Shown: one piece after another, positions 49,700 to 56,905 of the stretch
Position numbering within the stretch: position 1 is the stretch's first letter
Layout of the letters: each line of letters opens with the position of its first letter
Assembly: GCA_905235135.1 (NCBI GenBank)
Contig: CAJOKR010000035.1
Location: forward strand, 1 to 56,905
Source of the DNA: an uncultured Bacteroidales bacterium
GTDB lineage: Bacteria > Bacteroidota > Bacteroidia > Bacteroidales > WCHB1-69
Length of the DNA stretch: 56,905 nt
Reading direction: 5' to 3'
Translations under genes and position numbers: made by a program
Notes under the pieces: model-generated
The model's database searches: none
The model's input: only the letters and a program-made list of their open reading frames with translations
Told to the model about the DNA's origin: nothing

Positions 49700-52306
49700 T
49701 TGATTAAGAGACTTGACACACTGGGCTTTTCTACAGTATGGACGCTACTTATAGTGTTCATACTTAGTGTGTTGTGTCTTTCGGCGACAGGTCAGAACAA
49801 CCGTCAGCGGCGGGCCCAGAGGGTTCCGGCGGACACTTCCAAGCGCGGTATCCCCAACCCCGATTATGCGGCTCCGTCCGACACAATCCTCCTAACCCCG
49901 AAGGTCATCTCCACCAACGCCATCACCTCGCTGGTGGAATACAGTGCGAAGGACTCCGTGGTCAACGACCTTCAACGCCGCTACATCTACCTTTTCGGCG
50001 GCGCGATGGTACGTTACGAGGACATGGAGCTCCGCGCAGACTACATCGAAATCGACTTCAAAAACAACGAGCTGTACGCCAGCGGCGTGGCCGACTCCAA
50101 CGGCGTGCTGCACGGCAATCCGGTCTTCATCCAAGGCGAAGGCAACTACTACGCCCGCGAAATCAAGTACAACTTCACCACCAAGAAGGGCAAAATCTCG
50201 CACGTCATCACCACCCAGGACGATGGCTACATCCACGGTGAGCAGGTCAAGAAGATGGGCGACAACGTGGCCTACATCAAGCGCGGCAAATACACCACCT
50301 GCGAGCTCGACGACCCGCACTTCGAGGTCTCCTTCTCCAAGGCCAAGGTCATCCAGCACGACAAAATCCTCATCGGTCCGGCCTACCTGAGCTTCACAGG
50401 CGTGCCCACCCCGCTGGTCCTCCCCTTCGGCTTCTTCCCCCTCGACTCAAAACACAAGTCCGGACTGGTGATGCCCTCCTTCGGGCAGTCCACCACCATG
50501 GGCTTCTACCTCAACGACTTAGGGTTCTACTTCGCCATCAACGACAACTTCGACCTGCTGCTTTCGGGCGACATCTACACCCGAGGCAGCTGGGGAATCA
50601 AGGCGAAGTCGAACTACGCCTTCCGCTACAAGTGCACCGGTTCTGTCGAGTTGGGCTATTCCCGCATCCTCACCGGCGACCGTATCGACACAGCAAATTT
50701 CAAAAGATCAAACAGTTACAAGATTTATTGGGATCATAAGCAGGATAGCAAGTCACACCCGCGCACCCGCTTCACCGCCCACATCGACGTGCAGAGCTCC
50801 AACTACGCCAAATACACCATGACCTCGGCGCAGGACTACCTTTCCAACCAGTTCACCTCCACAGTCAACCTCTCCACCTCCGCCGCCGACTTCTTCTTCG
50901 TGGATGCCACGGTCTCCTACTCGCAAAACACGAGCACCCACGCCATCAACCTCAAACTGCCCAACCTCAACATGTCGGTGGCGCAGTTTTACCCTTTCCG
51001 CAAAAAGGACAAGACCGGCAAACTGAAATGGTACGACAACATCTCCCTGAAGTGGTCGTCGCAGCTCATCGGGCAGGTGAACACCGCCGACTCGCTCTTC
51101 TTCCAGCCCATCACGTGGCAGCACTTCGAGACCGGCATGATGCACACCGTTCCGCTCACCATCCCCATCAAGATTGCCAAAACCATCAACTGGAACACCA
51201 ACGTCACGTTCACCGAGAAGTGGTACCTGCAGCACTACACCCGCGGGATGGTATGGGACTCAACGGTTTCCGAGACTCCAGTGCTGGTACAAGAATTCAA
51301 CCGCAAGTTCGGTGCCGTTCACGACCTCTCCATCTCCTCCAACCTCACCACCAAAGTCTATGTCATGTACGTCTTCAAGAAGGGCGCAGCTGTCCGTCAC
51401 ATCATCACCCCGACGCTGAACTTCTCCTTCCAGCCGGCACTCAACGGCCGCCACAACTCGCAGTTCGTCAACCCGATGACCGGCGAGATTGTGGAGTACA
51501 ACTACTACGACAATTCCATTTTCGGTCCCGGAACCAGCCGGATGTCGGCGCGGGCGCAGATTTCTTTCGGCAACAACTTGGAAATCAAGGTACACTCGAA
51601 GAAGGACACCATCACAGGGATGAAGAAAATACCCCTCATCGACAACTTCAACATCTCCATGTATTACGACTTCGCTGCCGATTCCATGAACTGGTCCACG
51701 CTTACCATGTCGGGCCGCAGCACCCTCTTCAAGCAGCTATACCTCACCTACAGCTTCATCTTCGACCCCTACAGCATCAACAACGAAGGCCGTCGCGTGA
51801 ACGTCACCGAGTGGAAGGCCAACCACCGAATTCTGCGTTTCTCGGGCGGAACGTACAGTATATCAATAAATTACCGCATCGACCAGAACACCTTCAAGTC
51901 AAAGGATCCCGAGCGTCAGAAGGCGCGGTTGCCGTGGTCGTTCACCTTCAACTACAGCTTCACCTTCGGTATCAACGACAACCTCGACTACTACCGCTAC
52001 ATCTATCAAGCCGAAGACCTGAAACCGTACAAGAACAACATGGTGCACTCACTGAACGTCCAGGGCGAGATCAACGTCACCAAGAAGTGGAAAGTGGGCT
52101 TCACCACCGGCTACGACTTCGTGCAGAAGACGCTGAACTACACCTCCATCGACATCCACCGCGACATGCACTGTTGGGAGATGAGCTTCAACTGGATCCC
52201 CATCGGCTACCGTAAAGGCTGGCAGTTCACCATCAACGTGAAATCCTCGACCCTGCGCGACGTCCTCAAGCTCAATTTGCATGACGACTTCCGCAGCAAC
52301 CTGTAG
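49700..52306 (+). CDS. lptD: LPS-assembly outer-membrane protein LptD
   Basis: 868 residues with a TTG start at 49700; no ATG or suitable GTG precedes the signal segment (TVWTLLIVFILSVLCLSATG). An OstA-like periplasmic domain (about 85-215: RYIYLFGGAMVRYEDMELRA, YIEIDFKNNELYASGVAD) leads to a large barrel (about 230-868) with many alternating strands, ending RSNL. It inserts LPS into the outer leaflet together with LptE. It is the divergent form typical of Bacteroidota. Its end is followed by the longest heptamer array of the window. Confidence 0.88.
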   Translation: MIKRLDTLGFSTVWTLLIVFILSVLCLSATGQNNRQRRAQRVPADTSKRGIPNPDYAAPSDTILLTPKVISTNAITSLVEYSAKDSVVNDLQRRYIYLFGGAMVRYEDMELRADYIEIDFKNNELYASGVADSNGVLHGNPVFIQGEGNYYAREIKYNFTTKKGKISHVITTQDDGYIHGEQVKKMGDNVAYIKRGKYTTCELDDPHFEVSFSKAKVIQHDKILIGPAYLSFTGVPTPLVLPFGFFPLDSKHKSGLVMPSFGQSTTMGFYLNDLGFYFAINDNFDLLLSGDIYTRGSWGIKAKSNYAFRYKCTGSVELGYSRILTGDRIDTANFKRSNSYKIYWDHKQDSKSHPRTRFTAHIDVQSSNYAKYTMTSAQDYLSNQFTSTVNLSTSAADFFFVDATVSYSQNTSTHAINLKLPNLNMSVAQFYPFRKKDKTGKLKWYDNISLKWSSQLIGQVNTADSLFFQPITWQHFETGMMHTVPLTIPIKIAKTINWNTNVTFTEKWYLQHYTRGMVWDSTVSETPVLVQEFNRKFGAVHDLSISSNLTTKVYVMYVFKKGAAVRHIITPTLNFSFQPALNGRHNSQFVNPMTGEIVEYNYYDNSIFGPGTSRMSARAQISFGNNLEIKVHSKKDTITGMKKIPLIDNFNISMYYDFAADSMNWSTLTMSGRSTLFKQLYLTYSFIFDPYSINNEGRRVNVTEWKANHRILRFSGGTYSISINYRIDQNTFKSKDPERQKARLPWSFTFNYSFTFGINDNLDYYRYIYQAEDLKPYKNNMVHSLNVQGEINVTKKWKVGFTTGYDFVQKTLNYTSIDIHRDMHCWEMSFNWIPIGYRKGWQFTINVKSSTLRDVLKLNLHDDFRSNL

Positions 52307-52326
52307 TAAGTAAGGCTTATAACTTT

Positions 52327-52540
52327 AACCCTTAATCCTTAAACCTTAAACCTTAATCCTTAAACCTTAATCCTTAATCCTTAATCCTTAATCCTTAATC
52401 CTTAATCCTTAATCCTTAATCCTTAAACCTTAAACCTTAAACCTTAAACCTTAAACCTTAAACCTTAAACCTTAAACCTTAAACCTTAAACCTTAAACCT
52501 TAAACCTTAAACCTTAAACTCTAACCCTTAAACCTTAAAC
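52327..52540. repeat. Long heptamer array, about 30 units of TTAATCC/TTAAACC
   Basis: Over 200 bases between lptD and dnaE made of TTAATCC blocks followed by TTAAACC blocks with almost no interruption, ending at TTAAACAATT before the dnaE ATG. No promoter box is visible within it, so dnaE may be read through from lptD or use an atypical promoter. Confidence 0.95.
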
Positions 52541-52544
52541 AATT

Positions 52545-55500
52545 ATGAGCAAATTCACGCACCTCCATGTGCACACGCAATATTCGATTTTGGACGGCAT
52601 GTCCGCCATCCCGGCGCTGATCGACAAATGCTTGGCAAACGGCATGAACGCCATGGCCATCACCGACCACGGGGTCATGTACGGCATCAAGGAGTTCTCC
52701 GACACCGTGGCCAAAAAGAACGGCAAGGTGAAGGACGAGATCAAGGCGTTGGAGAAACAGCTGCCGGAGCTGACCGACGAGGCGCAAATCGCGGAGTGCC
52801 AGCAGAAAATCGCCGATCTGAAGGAGAAGATCTTCAAGCCGATTTTCGGGTGCGAGGCGTATGTGGCGCGCAAGACGAACACCAACCCCACCGGCAGCCG
52901 CCTCGTGCACGAGCACAAGGAAAACGGCAGCGGCTACCACCTCATCGTGCTCGCCAAGAACGAGACCGGCTACCACAACCTCTGCAAGATCGTGTCGCAG
53001 GCCTGGATTGACGGCAAATACTACCGTCCGCGCATCGACCGCGAGCTTTTGGAACAGTACCACGAAGGGCTGATTGTCTCCTCCGCGTGCCTTGCGGGCG
53101 AGGTGCCGCGCAACATCACCAACGGCGAATACGAAAAGGCCAAGGAGGCTGTGATGTGGTTCAAAAACCTCTTCGGCGACGACTATTACCTTGAAATCCA
53201 ACGACATAAAACCGACAAGCCCGGCGGCGACCGCACCGTTTACGAACAACAGAAAGTGGCCAACGAGGGCATCTTACGCTTGGCGGCAGAGACCAACACC
53301 AAGGTCATCGCCACCAACGACGTACACTTCGTGAACGAAGAGGACGGCGAGGCCCACGACCGGCTCATCTGTCTGAGCACCGGCAAGAAAATCGACGACA
53401 CCGACCGTCTGCACTACACCAAACAGGAGTGGCTGAAGTCGCCCGAGGAGATGGCGGAGATTTTTGCCGATGTGCCCGAAGCTTTAGCCAACACGCAGGA
53501 AATCGTCGATAAGGTGGAGGTTTATCAGCTGAAACACGCGCCCATCATGCCGATGTTCGAGATTCCCGAAGAGTTCGGCACCGTGGAGAGCTACAAGCAG
53601 AAGTTCAGCGAAGAGGATCTCCGCGCCGAGTTCGAGAGCGGCGAGGGCGGTGCAGGGCGCATCGAGAAGTTAGGCGGGCTGGAGCGCGTCTATCGTATCA
53701 AGTTGGAGGCCGACTACCTCCACAAACTCACCATGGAGGGCGCGGTGCAGCGTTACGGCGACCCCGTGGATCCCGAAATCTTAGAGCGCATCGAGTTCGA
53801 GTTGGGGGTGATGCGCAACATGGGCTTCCCCGGCTACTTCCTCATCGTGCAGGACTTCATCGCGGCTGCCCGCGCCATGGGCGTCTCCGTGGGTCCGGGA
53901 CGTGGTTCAGCGGCTGGCTCCGTGGTCGCCTACTGCCTGAAAATCACCGACGTCGATCCTCTCAAATACGACCTCCTGTTCGAGCGTTTCCTCAACCCCG
54001 ACCGTATCTCCCTGCCCGATATCGACGTCGATTTCGACGATGAGGGCCGCTACAAAATCCTCGACTGGATCATCCAGAAATACGGCAAGGAGAAGGTGGC
54101 GCACATCATCACCTACGGCACCATGGCTACCAAGTCGAGCCTCAAGGACGTGGCCCGCGTACACGACCTGCCGATTCCTGAGTCCGACCGTCTCACCAAG
54201 ATGATTCCGGTGAAGCTGCCCGAAGACCCGAAGACCCACAAGGCCCCGAAGGTCAACATCAAGAACTGCTTGGAGAATGTGCCGGAGTTCAAAGCCGCCT
54301 ACGACAGCAGTCCCCGGATCCACGACATCATCCACTATGCCAGCCAGTTAGAGGGAACGGTCCGTCAGGTGGGCATTCACGCTTGCGGAGTCATCATCGG
54401 TGCCGACGACCTCACCAAGTTCGCACCGCTCTCCACCGTGGAAGACAAGGAAGCGAAAGAGGACATCATCGTTACCCAGTACGAGGGCTCTGTAATTGAG
54501 GACGTGGGCCTCATCAAGATGGACTTCCTCGGGCTTTCCACCCTCACCATCCTCAAGGAGGCTGTCTCCAACATCAAGAAATCCAAGGGGATAGACGTCG
54601 ATATCGACCACATCCCGCTCGACGACCCCGAGACCTACAAGCTCTACTGCGACGGCGACACCATTGGCACGTTCCAGTTCGAATCCGGTGGTATGCAGAA
54701 GTACCTGCGCGAGCTGCAACCTTCTACCTTTGAGGATCTTATCGCTATGAACGCGCTTTATCGTCCGGGCCCGATGGACTACATCCCGCAGTTCATCGAC
54801 CGCAAGCAGGGCCGCGAAAAAATCGAGTACGATATCCCCATCATGGAGAAGTACCTGAAAGACACCTACGGCATCACCGTCTATCAAGAGCAAGTGATGT
54901 TGCTGTCGCGACTGTTAGCCAACTTCACCCGAGGCGAGTCCGACACGCTGCGTAAGGCCATGGGTAAGAAACTGAAAGACAAGCTGGATGCGCTGAAGCC
55001 TAAATTCATCGAGGGCGGCAAGTCTAACGGCCACGAAGAGAAGACGTTGGAGAAAATCTGGGCCGACTGGGAGAAGTTCGCCTCCTACGCCTTCAACAAG
55101 TCGCACGCCACCTGCTACTCGTGGGTCGCGTACCAGACGGCCTACCTCAAAGCGCACTACCGCGCCGAGTACATGGCCGCCAACTTGACGAACAGCGTCA
55201 CCGACATCAAGAAAATCACCACCTACATCGAAGACTGCCAGAAGAGCGGCATCACCGTCAAGGGACCCGACATCAATGAGTCGGACGAGACCTTCACCGT
55301 GAACAAGGACGGCGATATCCGTTTCGGGTTGGCGGCGTTGAAGGGGGTCGGGTTCAGCGCGGCGAGCAGCATCGTGAACGAGCGCAACGCCAACGGGCCC
55401 TACACCAGCATCATGGACTTCTTTGAGCGCGTGAACCTCGCCAGCTGCAACAAGCGCTGTCTGGAATCGCTGGCTTACGCCGGTGCCTTCGACTGTTTCC

Positions 55501-56369
55501 CCGACATCCACCGGGCGCAGTACTTCATCGTCAACGACAAGGGCCGCAACACCATCGACATGCTCATCTCCCGCGCCACCTCGAAAGAGAAAAACGCCAC
55601 GCAAATCGACATCTTCGCGGAGATGGCCGACGGCGACGGCGGGGCCGTGGAGGACACCTTCGTCTTCCCCCAGTGCGACCCGTGGAACTACTACGACCAG
55701 CTCAAATACGAAAAGGAGGTGGCCGGGTTCTTCATCTCGGGGCACCCGCTCAAGGAATACCAGGTCATCATCGACAGCTTCACCAACGCGGACATGTCGG
55801 TGATGGAGGACACTGACTTCCTGGCGCGCGCCGTGCAGAGCGGCAAGGGCGTGCAGGTGGCCGGCATCGTGAGCAGCGTGATGTCGGGCATCAACAAGAC
55901 CGGCAACCCCTACGGCAAGGTAGTACTGGAGGACAACAGTGGCACGTGGACGTGGTTCCTGCGCGGCTCCAACTTCCAGAAGTACGAGTGGCTGCTGAAG
56001 ACCGGCAACCGCGTGTTCATCAACGCTTCCGTGAAGCAGAACTCGTGGAAAGACAAAAACACCCAGCAGGATGTGGTGCGCTACGACGTAAACCCCGTCT
56101 ATATCTACCCCATCAACGAGGTCTATGAGAAGCTCTGCAAGGGCGTGCAGCTGCAGTTGCAACTGGGCGACATCACCGGGGCTTTGGCACTGAACATCAA
56201 GGAGTTGTTGGACAAGCACTCCGGCAAGACCCCCTTCAACATCCGCATCTTCGAGCGCGACAAGGTCTTCTACTCCGACTTCTTCAATTTCGCCGCGAAG
56301 GTCGATCCCGAAGGGTTTGTGAGGGACTTCTCGTTGCCGGCGGAGTACAAGCTGGTGTTGGAAGGCTAA
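52545..56369 (+). CDS. dnaE: DNA polymerase III alpha subunit
   Basis: 1274 residues. N-terminal PHP domain (THLHVHTQYSILDGMSAIPA, MAITDHGVMYGIKEF). The polymerase palm has VGPGRGSAAGSVVAYCLKI and the catalytic Asp cluster in ISLPDIDVDFDDEGRY. The tau- and beta-contacting C-terminal parts include a helix-hairpin region (ALKGVGFSAASSIVNER) and an OB fold (VQVAGIVSSVMSGINKTGN). It is the replicative polymerase. The insert at about residues 60-95 and overall length fit Bacteroidota DnaE. Confidence 0.97.
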   Translation: MSKFTHLHVHTQYSILDGMSAIPALIDKCLANGMNAMAITDHGVMYGIKEFSDTVAKKNGKVKDEIKALEKQLPELTDEAQIAECQQKIADLKEKIFKPIFGCEAYVARKTNTNPTGSRLVHEHKENGSGYHLIVLAKNETGYHNLCKIVSQAWIDGKYYRPRIDRELLEQYHEGLIVSSACLAGEVPRNITNGEYEKAKEAVMWFKNLFGDDYYLEIQRHKTDKPGGDRTVYEQQKVANEGILRLAAETNTKVIATNDVHFVNEEDGEAHDRLICLSTGKKIDDTDRLHYTKQEWLKSPEEMAEIFADVPEALANTQEIVDKVEVYQLKHAPIMPMFEIPEEFGTVESYKQKFSEEDLRAEFESGEGGAGRIEKLGGLERVYRIKLEADYLHKLTMEGAVQRYGDPVDPEILERIEFELGVMRNMGFPGYFLIVQDFIAAARAMGVSVGPGRGSAAGSVVAYCLKITDVDPLKYDLLFERFLNPDRISLPDIDVDFDDEGRYKILDWIIQKYGKEKVAHIITYGTMATKSSLKDVARVHDLPIPESDRLTKMIPVKLPEDPKTHKAPKVNIKNCLENVPEFKAAYDSSPRIHDIIHYASQLEGTVRQVGIHACGVIIGADDLTKFAPLSTVEDKEAKEDIIVTQYEGSVIEDVGLIKMDFLGLSTLTILKEAVSNIKKSKGIDVDIDHIPLDDPETYKLYCDGDTIGTFQFESGGMQKYLRELQPSTFEDLIAMNALYRPGPMDYIPQFIDRKQGREKIEYDIPIMEKYLKDTYGITVYQEQVMLLSRLLANFTRGESDTLRKAMGKKLKDKLDALKPKFIEGGKSNGHEEKTLEKIWADWEKFASYAFNKSHATCYSWVAYQTAYLKAHYRAEYMAANLTNSVTDIKKITTYIEDCQKSGITVKGPDINESDETFTVNKDGDIRFGLAALKGVGFSAASSIVNERNANGPYTSIMDFFERVNLASCNKRCLESLAYAGAFDCFPDIHRAQYFIVNDKGRNTIDMLISRATSKEKNATQIDIFAEMADGDGGAVEDTFVFPQCDPWNYYDQLKYEKEVAGFFISGHPLKEYQVIIDSFTNADMSVMEDTDFLARAVQSGKGVQVAGIVSSVMSGINKTGNPYGKVVLEDNSGTWTWFLRGSNFQKYEWLLKTGNRVFINASVKQNSWKDKNTQQDVVRYDVNPVYIYPINEVYEKLCKGVQLQLQLGDITGALALNIKELLDKHSGKTPFNIRIFERDKVFYSDFFNFAAKVDPEGFVRDFSLPAEYKLVLEG

Positions 56370-56398
56370 TCGGATGCTCACCGTTCCCCAAAAAATTG

Positions 56399-56406
56399 TA
56401 TCTTTG
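56399..56406 (+). promoter_or_regulatory. Promoter -7 box of trpS
   Basis: TATCTTTG, 23 bases upstream of the trpS ATG. Confidence 0.72.
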
Positions 56407-56429
56407 CCGCCTTTATAAATATATAGTAT

Positions 56430-56905
56430 ATGGAACGAGTTGTTAGCGGCATCCGGCCGACCGGATTTTTACATTTGGGCAACTACTTCGGTGCCCTCAG
56501 AAATTTCATCAAGATGCAAGAAGAAAACGATTGCTTCTTCTTCATCGCTGATTACCACTCACTTACCACGCATCCAACCCCCAAGGACCTGCAATCCAAC
56601 GTCAGGAATATCCTCATCGAATACATCGCCGCGGGCCTCGATCCCGAGAAGGCGACCATCTACGTGCAGAGCGACGTGCCGCAGGTGTGCGAGCTCTCGC
56701 TGCTGCTCTCTATGAACGTCTATATCGGCGAACTGCAGCGCGTGGCCTCCTTCAAGGAGAAGGTGCGCCGCCAGCCCGACAATGTTAACGCCGGCCTGCT
56801 GACCTACCCCGTGCTCATGGCCGCCGACATCCTGCTGCACCGCGCCGACAAAGTGCCCGTGGGCAAGGACCAGGAGCAGCACCTCGAAATGACCCGCGAC
56901 TTCGC
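56430..56905 (+). CDS. trpS: Tryptophan--tRNA ligase, N-terminal part (window edge)
   Basis: The first 158 residues are present. MERVVSGIRPTGFLHLGNY includes the class I HIGH-type signature (FLHLGN). ADYHSLTTHPTPKDLQSN, IGELQRVASFKEKVRRQ, LTYPVLMAADILLHRADKV and PVGKDQEQHLEMTRDFA are typical TrpS blocks. It charges tRNA-Trp. The KMSKS region lies beyond the window. Confidence 0.95.
   Translation, partial: MERVVSGIRPTGFLHLGNYFGALRNFIKMQEENDCFFFIADYHSLTTHPTPKDLQSNVRNILIEYIAAGLDPEKATIYVQSDVPQVCELSLLLSMNVYIGELQRVASFKEKVRRQPDNVNAGLLTYPVLMAADILLHRADKVPVGKDQEQHLEMTRDF

Noticed and set aside
52327..52540. Telomere-like TTAAACC/TTAATCC repeats suggesting a linear replicon end
   Set aside because: The array is internal, flanked by lptD and dnaE in the same orientation, and shorter related arrays occur throughout the window.

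Overview
The window looks like a chromosomal segment of a Bacteroidota (Bacteroidales-type) bacterium. Nearly every transcription unit is preceded by the Bacteroidota -7 box (TAnnTTTG, usually TATCTTTGC or TATTTTTGC). Shine-Dalgarno sequences are largely absent. There are type IX secretion (T9SS) style C-terminal domains, DUF3127, a PD40/OmpA protein resembling PorE, a Bacteroidota-type LptD and FISUMP-domain proteins. I see no prophage, integrase or CRISPR array. The mobile content is one decayed helix-turn-helix gene, a small toxin-antitoxin module and several families of intergenic repeats.

Layout. 1-3400: end of a secreted protein gene, a broken HTH gene, NhaD antiporter and a beta-barrel protein. 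3456-10214 (minus strand): acpP-fabF-rnc, with fabF carrying a one-base frameshift, preceded by an amidase and an MMPL-acyltransferase fusion. 10476-18111 (plus): kbl, a UDP-sugar 2-epimerase, a giant duplicated CotH-like protein, and the lysine-fermentation genes kal and kce. 18322-24018: a LytTR membrane regulator, a FISUMP lipoprotein and a barrel protein facing a frameshifted T9SS exoprotein, then a PIN toxin-antitoxin pair inside a short duplication. 24203: tRNA-Val. 24354-34602 (mostly minus): envelope genes mltG, NlpC/P60, DUF3127, MlaD, murC, PorE-like, tpiA and a barrel-FISUMP protein. 34752-41034: Na/Pi transporter, nucleotidyltransferase, a KamB-like ATPase with aminopeptidase P, and a DUF819 permease. 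41316-49129: PadR-PspC-MacB-type efflux operon ending in TolC. 49184-56905: YbjQ, LptD, DnaE and the start of TrpS.

The genes are mostly housekeeping and envelope biogenesis: fatty acid and lipid handling, peptidoglycan synthesis and turnover, LPS and phospholipid transport, and T9SS secretion. Amino acid fermentation (Kbl, Kal, Kce and possibly KamB) is the metabolic theme.

The most unusual content is intergenic. (a) At least a dozen tandem arrays have a period of exactly seven bases but different unit sequences. They sit mainly at gene 3' ends, several times supplying the stop codon and last residues. (b) A roughly 75-base element folds into three consecutive hairpins with compensatory changes and lies in nearly every gap of the efflux operon. 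(c) A 28-base palindrome ends transcripts and supplies stop codons. (d) Two 21-base direct repeats form a probable LytTR operator. Two genes (fabF and the T9SS protein) carry single-base insertions that are either sequencing errors or real decay.
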